A model generated the notes under the pieces. It did no database searches. It saw nothing but the letters and a program-made list of their open reading frames with translations, and was not told where the DNA came from. From contig JAIOIW010000046.1 of the NCBI GenBank assembly GCA_019912385.1, forward strand, positions 1-61,594: a DNA stretch of 61,594 bases. The letters are read 5' to 3'. This document shows, piece by piece, positions 9,337 to 18,254 of the stretch; position 1 is the first letter of the stretch; every line of letters starts with the position of its first letter. The stretch comes from Notoacmeibacter sp. (GTDB lineage Bacteria > Pseudomonadota > Alphaproteobacteria > Rhizobiales > Rhizobiaceae). Both the position numbers and the translations under genes were made by a program.

Positions 9337-9702
9337 TCAGGCGGCCAGCGCAGCCGTCACGGCCTTGCGGATTTCGACCAGCGTGAAAGGCTTGGGCACG
9401 ACGTCGATGATCATCCGGGCGACGTCGCCGGCGCGTTCGCGCTGCTCGGCATAGCCGGTCATCAGCAGGATCTTCAGCTCCGGATAGGCATCGGCCGCAT
9501 TGCGCGCCATCTCCAGCCCATCCATTACCGGCATGCGGATGTCGGAAAGGACCAGATCGAAACCGCCGTTCTCCTCGTTGAGGATCGACAGTCCGGCTTC
9601 CCCGTCTTCCGCCGTCTCGACCTCGTGACCATCCACACCGAGCGCGCGCGCTGTGAATTCGCGCACCGAATCGTCATCCTCGACCAGCAGGATTCTCGCC
9701 AT
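9337..9702 (-). CDS. cpdR: single-domain response regulator, CpdR type
   Basis: A 121-aa protein consisting only of a receiver domain. The acidic pocket is in LLVEDDDS, the phosphoacceptor Asp in LVLSDIRMPVMDG (about residue 53), and the conserved Thr and Lys in LLMTGYAEQRER and VVPKPFTL. The sequence closely resembles CpdR, which in Caulobacter and Sinorhizobium directs ClpXP to its substrates when unphosphorylated and is phosphorylated through the CckA-ChpT relay. The ATG overlaps the stop of hpt, so the two are probably co-translated. Its 3' end converges on the TIGR02302 gene 22 bp away. Confidence 0.85.
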   Translation of the reverse strand: MARILLVEDDDSVREFTARALGVDGHEVETAEDGEAGLSILNEENGGFDLVLSDIRMPVMDGLEMARNAADAYPELKILLMTGYAEQRERAGDVARMIIDVVPKPFTLVEIRKAVTAALAA

Positions 9703-10244
9703 CAGTCCTCGCCCTTGACCACACCCACGAACGGCAGTTCGCGGAATGCGTGGCCGGCATCCATGCCGTAGCCGACCACGAAATGGTCGGGGCAGTCGAA
9801 GCCGACGAAATCGGCATTGATGTCGCTAGTGCGCCGCATCCGCTTGTCCAGCAACACGGCGATCGATACGGATTTCGCGCCGCGCGACAACAGCAGGTCG
9901 CGCACGAACCTGAGTGTCTTGCCCGACTCCAGTATATCGTCGATCAGCAGGATATCACGCCCCACCACCTCGTTGTCGATGTCGCGCAGAACCTTGATGT
10001 CGCCGCTCGTCTTGCCCGCGCCGTAGCTGGAGATCATGATGAACTCGACCTCGGGCGAAATGCCGACGTCGTGCATCGCGCGGATCAGGTCGGCGGCGAA
10101 GATGAATGATCCCTTGAGGACCGAGATCACAAGCAGATTCTCGAACTCGCGATGCGCGATTTCCTTGGCCAGTTCGAGATTGCGCCGCGCAATCGCTGAT
10201 GCGCTGAACAGAACCTCGATATCCTTGCCGCGCACATTGGCCAT
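9702..10244 (-). CDS. hpt: hypoxanthine phosphoribosyltransferase
   Basis: A 180-aa phosphoribosyltransferase with the PRPP-binding motif ILLIDDILESGKTL (about residues 99-112), the SVLKGSFIFAADL loop and the C-terminal VGYGMD found in bacterial Hpt. It salvages hypoxanthine (and guanine) to IMP or GMP. The ATG at 10244 overlaps the upstream stop (ATGA). The in-frame GTG at 10247 adds only one residue. The order is upstream gene, hpt, cpdR on the minus strand, each joined by overlapping start and stop codons, so all three are likely in one transcript. Confidence 0.94.
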   Translation of the reverse strand: MANVRGKDIEVLFSASAIARRNLELAKEIAHREFENLLVISVLKGSFIFAADLIRAMHDVGISPEVEFIMISSYGAGKTSGDIKVLRDIDNEVVGRDILLIDDILESGKTLRFVRDLLLSRGAKSVSIAVLLDKRMRRTSDINADFVGFDCPDHFVVGYGMDAGHAFRELPFVGVVKGED

Positions 10245-10927
10245 CACGAATCGTCCCCGTAACCGAGTTTCACCTTAACCGAGTCGATTCCGTTTTTAAG
10301 CGCCGGAATGCGCCCTGAAAAGAGATGTCGTGCGCCCGGTGCAAGATCGTCTGCACGGGTGGACAGACGGAACTGACGGCTGGTCCCGTCGCTTGCCTCG
10401 ACATCGACGATCACCGCGGGAACGCGATGGCTCGTCAGACCGCGGTTCTCGACCGTCGCGTCCACCAGCATGACCGCCGGCACGCCACTCGAGTCGAGCC
10501 GGGTCTCCACGTCGGAGATGACAAGGGCCTGCCCGGGTGTCTCGCCGCCGCTGCGGGCCAGCAACGCGTATCCGCCCGAAATCCAGAAGGCCGAGGCGAT
10601 GAGTACAAGGGCCGTACTCCAGAACAGCGGACCGCCGGCCTCGCGAAAGTGATGGACGAGGCTGGCACCGGCACCATTGCCTGTACTGCGCAAGACGCTC
10701 AGGCTGGTCGCATCCGCATCGGCCTCTAGGCGCGGCCGCGACGGGCTGGTGCGGCCACTGCCGTGCGGCTCTCGGACCGTGCCGGAAGTGCTCGCGCCCG
10801 GCATAACCGTCTCGAAGACGGCGTCCTCGAAATCGCCGCTGCGGTCAGGACCGCCAATGTCCGGCCGTCCGCGATCCGCGGTAAGAATCTCGCCGGTCAC
10901 CAGGCGCGGTTGCGATTCGCGAATCAT
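10244..10927 (-). CDS. membrane protein with C-terminal DUF3426-like domain
   Basis: A 227-aa protein with a disordered, charged N-terminal half, one transmembrane helix (about residues 104-122, FWSTALVLIASAFWISGGYA) and a beta-rich C-terminal domain of about 95 residues containing DATVENRG. This resembles the DUF3426 domain of MJ0042-type zinc-ribbon proteins often found upstream of ftsE in alphaproteobacteria. The usual N-terminal CxxC zinc ribbon is absent; the sequence has no cysteine there. Function is unknown. It is divergent from ftsE across about 190 bp and overlaps hpt by 4 bp. Confidence 0.6.
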   Translation of the reverse strand: MIRESQPRLVTGEILTADRGRPDIGGPDRSGDFEDAVFETVMPGASTSGTVREPHGSGRTSPSRPRLEADADATSLSVLRSTGNGAGASLVHHFREAGGPLFWSTALVLIASAFWISGGYALLARSGGETPGQALVISDVETRLDSSGVPAVMLVDATVENRGLTSHRVPAVIVDVEASDGTSRQFRLSTRADDLAPGARHLFSGRIPALKNGIDSVKVKLGYGDDS

Positions 10928-11116
10928 GGATGGAATTCCCGCCGGATCGAACTTCCCCGATAGCCAAAAATGGTTAATCCTTCTTCAATATCCGATTTGT
11001 TCCTGTCCGCCTTGACCCCGCCATTAACCACCGATTAACCATGCGCATTGAGTGTCGGCATCGGCGTGGTGACGGCCATTCGGCCTGCCGTTCGCAAGAC
11101 ATCGGGGCGAGGCGCG

Positions 11117-11776
11117 GTGATACGGTTTGAAAATGTTGGCTTGCGCTACGGGATGGGTCCGGAAATTCTCCGCGACATCACGTTCCACCTGCCGCCTCGC
11201 TCGTTCCAGTTTCTCACCGGCCCCTCGGGCGCCGGCAAGACGACACTGTTGCGCCTCCTGTTCATGTCGCTGAAGCCGACCCGCGGGCTGATTACCGTCT
11301 TCGGCAAGGACCGCTCGAAGATCACGCGTGCCGAGCTGCCGTTGCTGCGCCGCCGCATCGGCGTCGTTTTCCAGGATTTCCGGCTGCTCGATCACATGAC
11401 GACATGGGAGAATGTCGCCCTGCCCTTGAGGGTGCGCGGCCGCGAGGAGGCCAGCTACCGCGCCGATGTGACCGAACTCCTGAAATGGGTCGGACTGGGA
11501 GACCGCATGCATGTGTTGCCGCCGGTGCTGTCGGGCGGGGAGAAGCAACGTGCCGCGATCGCCCGCGCCCTCATCGAGCAGCCCGACATCCTGCTCGCCG
11601 ACGAACCGACCGGCAATGTCGACCCGCCGCTGGCGCGCCGTCTGCTGCGCCTGTTCATCGAGCTCAACCGTTCCGGTACCGCCGTCGTCATCGCCACCCA
11701 TGATCTCTCGCTGATGGATCAGGTCGACGCGCGACGCATGATCCTCACCGACAACAGGCTCGACATCTATGACTGA
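11117..11776 (+). CDS. ftsE: cell division ATP-binding protein FtsE
   Basis: A 219-aa ABC ATPase with Walker A GPSGAGKT (about residues 34-41), the signature LSGGEKQRAAIARAL, Walker B ILLADEPTGN and the switch His in VIATHD. FtsE with FtsX couples ATP hydrolysis to activation of periplasmic peptidoglycan hydrolases at the septum. The GTG at 11117, preceded by GCGAGGC, gives the normal FtsE N-terminus (VIRFENVGLRYG). A start at 11048 would add 23 atypical residues. It overlaps ftsX by 8 bp. Confidence 0.93.
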   Translation: MIRFENVGLRYGMGPEILRDITFHLPPRSFQFLTGPSGAGKTTLLRLLFMSLKPTRGLITVFGKDRSKITRAELPLLRRRIGVVFQDFRLLDHMTTWENVALPLRVRGREEASYRADVTELLKWVGLGDRMHVLPPVLSGGEKQRAAIARALIEQPDILLADEPTGNVDPPLARRLLRLFIELNRSGTAVVIATHDLSLMDQVDARRMILTDNRLDIYD

Positions 11777-12830
11777 GCGGGGTCCGGGCAACAGCAAGGG
11801 AATTCCCGGCGCCGCCGTGGGGCGCAAGAAACCGGCCGATGCGGCTGCACGCCCGCGCAGGGGGCCGCGGCTTGACGGCTTCGGTGTGCTGCGACGCATG
11901 TCTCCAGGATCGGCGCGTTCCGCCTCGCCGATCGTCCCGGCGGGCAATATCGCGGGCCGCGCACTGGTCTTCGTCATAGCGATCATGACCTTCCTGTCGT
12001 GCCTGACGCTGGGCGCGGTTGCCCTCGTGCGCGATACCGCGTCCACCTGGCAAAGCGAGATTTCGCGCGAGGCGACAATCCAGATCCGCCCCGCCGAAGG
12101 GTTCGACATCGACGCCGCGCTCGCCAGGGCGCGCGATATCGCCAGCACGTTCGAAGGTGTCGGCAAGGCCTCCATCGTCGATACCGAGGCGACCGCGCGG
12201 CTGCTCGAACCGTGGCTCGGAAGCGGCTTCGACATCAGCGAACTGCCTGTCCCGCGCCTTGTCATCGTCACCATCGACGAAAACGATCCGCCCGACTTCC
12301 TGGCCATGCGCGCCGCGTTGTCGGTCATTCCCAATCTCAGCCTCGACGACCACCGCACCTGGGTCGACCGCCTCGTGTCGATGGCGCGCACGACAGTGGC
12401 AATCGGCATTTCCATCCTGGTGCTGATGCTGTCCACGACGGTCCTGACCGTCGTCTTCGCCACACGTGGCGCGATGGCCGGCAATGGTCACATCATAGAG
12501 GTTCTGCATTTCGTCGGCGCCGAAGCCGGGTTCATCGCCGGCGAGTTCCGCCAACGTTTCCTGCTGATCGGACTGAAGGGCGCGCTGGCCGGTGGAGCGG
12601 TCGCCATCGGCGTGTTTCTCGCCTTCTCCTGGTGGTCGGCCCGCAATTTGGCGACACCGGAGGCCGACCAGGCAACAGCCTTGTTCGGAAACTTTTCCAT
12701 CGGCCTCGACGGCTATCTTGGCGTATCTGTCATCATGATCCTGGTTTCGGTCATGACCGGCGCGACATCGCACGTGACCGTCCTTGCCCATCTCGCCCAG
12801 ATCGATTCGGCGACCCGCGACGGCACATGA
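11769..12830 (+). CDS. ftsX: cell division permease FtsX
   Basis: A 353-aa membrane protein. A basic, Pro/Gly-rich cytoplasmic N-terminus of about 60 residues is followed by TM1 (about 65-87), a periplasmic domain of about 130 residues and three further transmembrane helices (about 205-230, 258-280, 315-340). This is the four-helix FtsX topology. It forms the transmembrane part of the FtsEX complex that recruits and activates a cell-wall hydrolase partner. The long N-terminus is common in rhizobial FtsX. Its start lies inside the end of ftsE, so the two are translationally coupled. Confidence 0.9.
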   Translation: MTERGPGNSKGIPGAAVGRKKPADAAARPRRGPRLDGFGVLRRMSPGSARSASPIVPAGNIAGRALVFVIAIMTFLSCLTLGAVALVRDTASTWQSEISREATIQIRPAEGFDIDAALARARDIASTFEGVGKASIVDTEATARLLEPWLGSGFDISELPVPRLVIVTIDENDPPDFLAMRAALSVIPNLSLDDHRTWVDRLVSMARTTVAIGISILVLMLSTTVLTVVFATRGAMAGNGHIIEVLHFVGAEAGFIAGEFRQRFLLIGLKGALAGGAVAIGVFLAFSWWSARNLATPEADQATALFGNFSIGLDGYLGVSVIMILVSVMTGATSHVTVLAHLAQIDSATRDGT

Positions 12831-12925
12831 CACGACAGCCGGTCCCGTTGCCCTCCTGCGGGCGACGGGCGTATTTTCCGCCCCTGTGGCTGTTCATTGC
12901 CTCATTTTGGCGCTAACGAGAAAAC

Positions 12926-13642
12926 ATGGAAAAGGGGCAGGACGAGACCGACGCGGTAAATGCCGGCGCCGAAGACAACCGGTTGCAACGACGCAGCCGC
13001 CTGCCCCGGCCCATGCGCTTCACGCTCTACGGGCTGTCCCTCGTCGCCGTCTGCTTTCTTGCCGGGTTTGCCGTGTTTTCGAATCACGTGGCGAATCTGA
13101 GTCCGCCGCGCTCGGATCGCATGGCCGACGGCATCATCGTGCTGACGGGCGGCCACCAGCGCATCAGCACGGCCGTGGGACTGCTCAAGACGGGCCATGG
13201 CGCGCGGCTGCTCATTTCGGGCGTCAACCCGATTGCCAGCCGGGACGAACTGCGCGCGATATCCGGCGCTGACCGGGCACTGTTCTCCTGCTGTGTCGAC
13301 ATCGACATCGCCGCGCTCGACACGATCGGCAACGCCGAGGAAAGCGCCAAATGGCTGCGCCGCAACGCCTATAACAGCGTCATCATGGTCACCAGCAACT
13401 ACCACATCCCGCGCAGCATGCTGGAACTCAGGCGCACCGCCGGCGCCGTGGAGATCATACCATGGCCGGTGGCCAACACGCCGCTCGATGGCGGCGGCTG
13501 GCTGAGCCGCCCCCGGGTCATGCGGGTCTTCTTCACCGAATACACAAAATATGTAGCCGCCCTCGTTCGCGCGGCTGCGCACCGTGTCAAAGGCACCGGC
13601 GAGAGCGAATCCGTGCGTGCCGCGCTCGGCAATCCGTCCTGA
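12926..13642 (+). CDS. YdcF family (DUF218) membrane protein
   Basis: A 238-aa protein with one N-terminal transmembrane segment (about residues 32-52) and a DUF218/YdcF domain. Family features are IIVLTGGHQRISTAV, the central NAEESAKWL segment and VTSNYHIPRSMLEL. Members of this family, such as ElyC/SanA and YdcF, act in envelope processes, and SanA-like proteins affect vancomycin resistance; a biochemical role is not established. It lies between ftsEX and plsC on the same strand, an order conserved in rhizobia, which points to an envelope function. Confidence 0.8.
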   Translation: MEKGQDETDAVNAGAEDNRLQRRSRLPRPMRFTLYGLSLVAVCFLAGFAVFSNHVANLSPPRSDRMADGIIVLTGGHQRISTAVGLLKTGHGARLLISGVNPIASRDELRAISGADRALFSCCVDIDIAALDTIGNAEESAKWLRRNAYNSVIMVTSNYHIPRSMLELRRTAGAVEIIPWPVANTPLDGGGWLSRPRVMRVFFTEYTKYVAALVRAAAHRVKGTGESESVRAALGNPS

Positions 13643-13738
13643 CCGCGCCTTTGCCCGGCGCCGGGCAATTGACGGTTTTCTTTTCCCGCCTGCGGATGCT
13701 ATCGATCGCTCAATGCTCGTTTTGTCCGGTTGGTGCTG

Positions 13739-14557
13739 ATGGTTGTCCTCAGATCGGTGGCGTTCAACGTCGCCTTCTATATTTCGCTCATCGTGCAGAT
13801 GATCCTCTGGACGCCGTATTTCTTTCTCGCCCCGCGCAAGAAGGCCTGGTTCGTCCCGAAATTCTGGGCAGCGTCCAATCTCTGGCTACAGGAAAAGATC
13901 GCCGGCACCAGGAGCGAGATCACCGGCCAGGAAAACCTGCCCGACGGCCCGTTCATCCTCGCACCGAAGCACCAGTCCTTCTGGGATGCCTTCGCTTTCC
14001 TGCCCTGGATTCCCGATGCCCTCTACATCCTGAAGCGCGAGTTGATGTGGATTCCGCTGTTTGGCTGGTATGTCGCGAAGATGCGGATGATCCCGATCAA
14101 TCGCGGCAGCCGCTCCGTCGCGCTGCGAAAGGCGGTGACGCTGACCCGCGAACGGATGAAGGATGGCCGCCAGCTCATCATCTATCCGGAGGGCACGCGC
14201 CGTCCGCCCGGCGGCGAACCGGCCTACAAATACGGTATCGTCGAGATCTACGCCCAGCTTGGCGTGCCGGTGGTACCCGTAGCCCATGCCGCGGGCCTGT
14301 TCTGGCCACGCCGCAAGTTCCTGCGCTACCCCGGCACCATCCGCGCCCGTTTCCTGCCGCCGATCGAGCCGGGATTGCCGCGCGAGGAGTTCCTGAAAAG
14401 GCTGGTCGAAGAGACCGAGGCCGCCTGCGACGCCTATCTCGTCGAGGTCGCGCGATCGCCCAATCCGCCCCCCATGCCGCCAACCGCGGTCAGGCGGCTG
14501 CAGGAACTTGGCGTCGAGACATCGGGCTTGCCGAAAAACGGCGGCAATTCTGGCTAG
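13739..14557 (+). CDS. plsC: 1-acyl-sn-glycerol-3-phosphate acyltransferase
   Basis: A 272-aa acyltransferase with one N-terminal membrane helix, the catalytic HX4D motif HQSFWD (residues 78-83), the glycerol-phosphate block INRGSRS, block III YPEGTRRPPG and the block IV region VPVVPVAHAAG. It acylates lysophosphatidic acid to phosphatidic acid on the inner face of the cytoplasmic membrane. The ATG at 13739 is chosen; in-frame TTG 13730 and GTG 13733 add only two or three residues. Its TAG stop overlaps the stop of the convergent chaC-like gene (14554-14557). Confidence 0.92.
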   Translation: MVVLRSVAFNVAFYISLIVQMILWTPYFFLAPRKKAWFVPKFWAASNLWLQEKIAGTRSEITGQENLPDGPFILAPKHQSFWDAFAFLPWIPDALYILKRELMWIPLFGWYVAKMRMIPINRGSRSVALRKAVTLTRERMKDGRQLIIYPEGTRRPPGGEPAYKYGIVEIYAQLGVPVVPVAHAAGLFWPRRKFLRYPGTIRARFLPPIEPGLPREEFLKRLVEETEAACDAYLVEVARSPNPPPMPPTAVRRLQELGVETSGLPKNGGNSG

Positions 14558-15084
14558 AAGGGATGCTTGCCGGTGATCCGCGCCGCAACACCTTCGAGCC
14601 AATGGTCGCGGATGCCGAGCGTGTGAAGATGGGATAGCGTGTTGATCACGTATTCCTCGTTGGGTCCCGACCGCCCCGACGCGCCGCAGACATGGCGCGC
14701 CGCCTCGTCCATGCCCATGCGGCCGGCATACTGGCTGTGCCCGCGGTCGACCACATAGCCGAGCGTATCGACGCCATGCCCGTTGTCGAGCGTCACCCGC
14801 AGCGGCTTCTCGTGGTAGACATTGGTCACCAGCTCCCGTTCGCGCAGATACGTCGTAACCTCCTCGCGCATCTCTTCGGCGACGCGAAAGGCGATGCCGA
14901 TGCACGAGCCGCCGCGATCAAGGCCGAGAACCAGGCCGGGCCGGGTCTGCGTACCGCGATGGATGTGCGACTTGACGCACAGCGAGCGGTGATAGCCGTA
15001 GAGATGCGCCCGGTGGGTTTCCAGATACTCGAAACCCGGCCGCCACATCAGCGAACCGTAGCCAAACACCCAAAAATCGCCCAT
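14554..15084 (-). CDS. gamma-glutamylcyclotransferase (ChaC-like)
   Basis: A 176-aa protein beginning MGDFWVFGYGSLMWRPGFEY, with the YGSL substrate-binding motif of the gamma-glutamylcyclotransferase fold, and a likely catalytic acid in the AFRVAEE segment. ChaC-type enzymes split glutathione into 5-oxoproline and Cys-Gly. A longer in-frame extension upstream is rejected, because this start aligns with the family and removes overlap with the divergent DUF2125 gene. Its end overlaps plsC tail to tail. Confidence 0.85.
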   Translation of the reverse strand: MGDFWVFGYGSLMWRPGFEYLETHRAHLYGYHRSLCVKSHIHRGTQTRPGLVLGLDRGGSCIGIAFRVAEEMREEVTTYLRERELVTNVYHEKPLRVTLDNGHGVDTLGYVVDRGHSQYAGRMGMDEAARHVCGASGRSGPNEEYVINTLSHLHTLGIRDHWLEGVAARITGKHPF

Positions 15085-15136
15085 ATCCGATCCGAGCCTC
15101 GAAATGTACATCCCTTCGCGACAACACGGTCCCGCC

Positions 15137-16144
15137 ATGAACGCAAAACCGACGGAAACGCCCCGTCGCGGTTCCCGCCGCATCCTCTGGCTCGCCGCAG
15201 CCATTGTCGTCGCCATTGCCGCCTACACGGCAGGCTGGTTCTATATCGGCGGCGAACTGGAAGCGCAAACGCGCCAGGCGATCGCGCGCATCAATGCGCA
15301 AGGCAAGCGCGCCGGGTGCGAGAGGGCGCAAGCCCGCGGCTACCCGTTCCGCATCGGCCTGTTCTGCGATTCCGTGCGCTACGAGGACGCGATGGGCGGC
15401 GTGGCCGTATCCGCGGGGGCGCTGCGTTCGGCGGCCCAGGTCTATGATCCCTACCGTGTCGTCAGCGAGCTCGACGGTCCGGCGCGCCTTGAACTGCCGG
15501 GCCTCGTCGCGGTCGAACTCGACTGGGACCTGCTGCATTCGAGCGCCCGGATCGCCACCCCCCTGCCCCGCACCGCCTCGGCTGAGGGCAGGAATGTCAG
15601 GGCAACCGCGCTCGACAACCCCGCGGGCGAGGCGCTGTTCACCGCAAATGTGGTGGAGGCGCATATGCGCATCCGCGGCGATGCGCTCGATCTGGCGGCC
15701 TCCGCGCAAGTGCTCAACCTGTCCGACGCCGTGATTTCCGGCAACCACCTGCCGCCCCTGAACGCATCCGCCGACCTGACGGTGGACGACGGCGTCAAGC
15801 TGGCGCTTGCCTGGGACGGCAGCCTGCGCGGCCGCTCCGGCACCATCCGCTCGGCCTCCGTCGATACGGGCGAAGGTGCGGGGATCTCCGTTTCGGGGCC
15901 GTTCTCGGTTGCCGATGACGGGCTGATCGACGCGACGCTGACCGTGACGATCCGCGAACCCGCCAGGCTGTCGAAGCTGCTGGCGGACGCGTTTCCCCAG
16001 CTTCGCGAGACGATCGAATCGAGCCTCGGCCTTATCGCTGCCGTCTCGGCTGGCGGTGCGCCGGCAACGCTGCCGCTGGTGATCACCCGGGGGCGGCCGG
16101 TCATCGGCTTCGTCGCCCTGGAGCCTGTTCCGCCCCTGCCCTGA
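15137..16144 (+). CDS. DUF2125 domain-containing protein
   Basis: A 335-aa protein with an N-terminal membrane anchor (about residues 16-37, ending GWFYIGG) and a long extracytoplasmic beta-rich domain. The segment CERAQARGYPFRIGLFCDSV is typical of alphaproteobacterial DUF2125 proteins. Function is unknown; the fold resembles AsmA-like envelope proteins. The ATG at 15137 fits the anchor better than the ORF start at 15104. It is divergent from the chaC-like gene across 52 bp and converges on tyrC 10 bp away. Confidence 0.78.
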   Translation: MNAKPTETPRRGSRRILWLAAAIVVAIAAYTAGWFYIGGELEAQTRQAIARINAQGKRAGCERAQARGYPFRIGLFCDSVRYEDAMGGVAVSAGALRSAAQVYDPYRVVSELDGPARLELPGLVAVELDWDLLHSSARIATPLPRTASAEGRNVRATALDNPAGEALFTANVVEAHMRIRGDALDLAASAQVLNLSDAVISGNHLPPLNASADLTVDDGVKLALAWDGSLRGRSGTIRSASVDTGEGAGISVSGPFSVADDGLIDATLTVTIREPARLSKLLADAFPQLRETIESSLGLIAAVSAGGAPATLPLVITRGRPVIGFVALEPVPPLP

Positions 16145-16154
16145 TCGCGCCTTC

Positions 16155-17108
16155 CTATGACCCCGTGTGGTCGTGGTGGCGGCCGAAATCCGGCTCCGCG
16201 GTATCCTGGCCGGCCTCGATGATCGAGCGGCGGATGGCCCGCGTGCGGGTGAACAGGTCAAACAGTTTTTCCCCGTCCCCCCAGCGGATGGCGCGTTGCA
16301 GCGCCGACAGGTCCTCCGAGAACCGCGCCAGCATCTCCAGGATGGCATCCTTGTTGTGCAGGCAGACGTCGCGCCACATCGTCGGGTCGGAGGCCGCGAG
16401 GCGCGTGAAATCGCGGAAGCCGGATGCGGAATACTTGATCACTTCCGACTTGGTGACCGTCTCCAGGTCATCCGCCGTGCCGACGATATTGTAGGCAATG
16501 ATGTGCGGAAGGTGCGAAACGATCGCCAGCACCCTGTCGTGATGGTCGGGGTCCATGACATCGATCTGGGACCCGCAGGCACTCCAGAAGTCCGTAAGCC
16601 GCCGCTGCGCTTTCCCGTCGGTTCCAGGAAGCGGCGTTAGGATGCACCAGCGTCCCTCGAACAGCTCGGCGAATCCGGCCTCGGGACCGGACCGCTCGGT
16701 CCCGGCAATCGGGTGGCCCGGGATGAAGTGCACGCCTTCAGGCACATGCGGCTCCATCTGGTCGATCACTGAGCGCTTGGTCGAGCCGACATCGGTCAGG
16801 ATCGCGCCCGGCATCAATGCCGCGGCCACATCGGCTGCAACCGCGCCGGACGCGCCGACCGGAACGGAAACGATTACCAAATCGGCATCGCGGACAGCCG
16901 CCGCGGCCGCGCGCTCGTAGCGGTCGCCAAGATTCAGTTCTTCCGCGCGATTGAGCGTATCGGCGCTGCGCGTGGAGATGACCACTTCGCGGGCCAGCCC
17001 CTCGCGCCTGATCACGCGGGCAAGCGACGAGCCTATCAGGCCGATGCCGATCAGCGCGATCCGCTCGAACATCGGTTCGCCCGCGTCATCTTTGCTGGCG
17101 CCTGTCAT
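16155..17108 (-). CDS. tyrC: prephenate/arogenate (cyclohexadienyl) dehydrogenase
   Basis: A 317-aa NAD(P)-dependent dehydrogenase with the Rossmann motif [14 protein letters not shown] (about residues 19-32), the substrate region [12 protein letters not shown] and the segment [17 protein letters not shown]. It oxidatively decarboxylates prephenate and/or arogenate on the way to tyrosine. Its ATG overlaps the stop of hisC by 4 bp, a pairing common in alphaproteobacteria, and suggests that the aminotransferase supplies or uses the same aromatic intermediates. Choice between prephenate and arogenate cannot be made from sequence. Confidence 0.92.
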   Translation of the reverse strand: MTGASKDDAGEPMFERIALIGIGLIGSSLARVIRREGLAREVVISTRSADTLNRAEELNLGDRYERAAAAAVRDADLVIVSVPVGASGAVAADVAAALMPGAILTDVGSTKRSVIDQMEPHVPEGVHFIPGHPIAGTERSGPEAGFAELFEGRWCILTPLPGTDGKAQRRLTDFWSACGSQIDVMDPDHHDRVLAIVSHLPHIIAYNIVGTADDLETVTKSEVIKYSASGFRDFTRLAASDPTMWRDVCLHNKDAILEMLARFSEDLSALQRAIRWGDGEKLFDLFTRTRAIRRSIIEAGQDTAEPDFGRHHDHTGS

Positions 17109-18202
17109 TGGCTTAAGAAATCTTTCAGCGCCGCGATCACGCCTTCATTGGCCTCCGCGGTTCCGATCGTCATGCGCAAGGCATTCGGGAAACCGTATCC
17201 GGTCACGCGGCGCAATACGAAGCCGCGTGCCACGAGGAACGCATCGGCCACCTCGGCGGTGTGCCTGCCGTCGTCGAGGAAATGGATCAGCACGAAATTG
17301 CCGACGCTGGGCGTAACCCTGAGCCCCATCCCTTCGAACGCGGCGGTCAGTCTCGGCAGCCAGGTCTCGTTGTGCTCGACCGCCCGTTCCACGAGCGCGC
17401 GGTCGCGGATCGCCGCCGCCCCGGCCGCGATCGCCAGCGCGTTGACATTGAACGGGCCGCGCACGCGGTTGACGGCATCGATGATGGGCGCGGGCGCGTA
17501 CATCCAGCCGATGCGCAGGCCGGCAAGCCCGTAGATCTTCGAAAAGGTCCGCGTCATCACCACATTTTCCGACGACGACACCAGTTCGATGCCCGACTCG
17601 TAATCGTTGCGCCGCACATATTCCGCATAGGCCGCATCGAGCACCAGCAGCACTTGGGACGGCAGGCCGGCGCGCAGGCGGCGCACTTCCTCGAACGGCA
17701 GGTAGGTGCCGGTGGGATTGTTGGGATTGGCCAGGAACACGACCTTGGTACGCCCGGTCACTGCCGCAAGGATCGCGTCGACATCAGCGCGTTCGTCAGC
17801 CTCCTTCACGCAGACCGGCGTCGCGCCCGAGGCGAGGATCTGGATCTTGTAGACCAGGAACCCGTGCTCGGTGTAGATCGCCTCGTCGCCCGGGCCAAGA
17901 TAGGTCTGCGCCAGCAACCCGAGCAGTTCGTCCGACCCGTTGGAGCACAGGATGTTCGCCGGATTGAGCCCATGAACCTCGGCGATCGCCTCGCGCAGCG
18001 CCGTCGACTGGCCATCGGGATAGAGTTCGAGCCGGCCGAGCAGGGCCTCGATCGCTTCGGCCGCCTTTGGCGACGAACCGAGCGGCGTCTCGTTGGAAGA
18101 AAGCTTGTACACCTTGGCGACGCCCGGAGCCGTCTCGCGCCCGGGAACATAGGCTGCGATGTCCATTACGCCGGGATTCGGTGTGGGTCTTGAGCTCGTC
18201 AT
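17105..18202 (-). CDS. hisC: histidinol-phosphate / aromatic aminotransferase
   Basis: A 365-aa fold-type I PLP aminotransferase. It has the cofactor motif [10 protein letters not shown], the [12 protein letters not shown] loop, the Asp/Tyr of LDAAYAEY and the PLP lysine in [15 protein letters not shown]. HisC enzymes transaminate imidazole-acetol phosphate in histidine synthesis, and many alphaproteobacterial paralogs act on prephenate or aromatic 2-oxo acids. Coupling to tyrC favours an aromatic role for this copy. The ATG at 18202 ([11 protein letters not shown]) is the first start giving the usual N-terminus. Confidence 0.92.
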   Translation of the reverse strand: MTSSRPTPNPGVMDIAAYVPGRETAPGVAKVYKLSSNETPLGSSPKAAEAIEALLGRLELYPDGQSTALREAIAEVHGLNPANILCSNGSDELLGLLAQTYLGPGDEAIYTEHGFLVYKIQILASGATPVCVKEADERADVDAILAAVTGRTKVVFLANPNNPTGTYLPFEEVRRLRAGLPSQVLLVLDAAYAEYVRRNDYESGIELVSSSENVVMTRTFSKIYGLAGLRIGWMYAPAPIIDAVNRVRGPFNVNALAIAAGAAAIRDRALVERAVEHNETWLPRLTAAFEGMGLRVTPSVGNFVLIHFLDDGRHTAEVADAFLVARGFVLRRVTGYGFPNALRMTIGTAEANEGVIAALKDFLSQ

Positions 18203-18254
18203 GGAAGTCTCGTCGCATATCCGCACGGGTCATCTCGCCCGCGAGGCGGACATA

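Noticed and set aside
14918-16348. 476-codon minus-strand open frame opposite the DUF2125 gene
   Set aside because: It overlaps three well-supported genes on both strands and encodes no recognisable domain.
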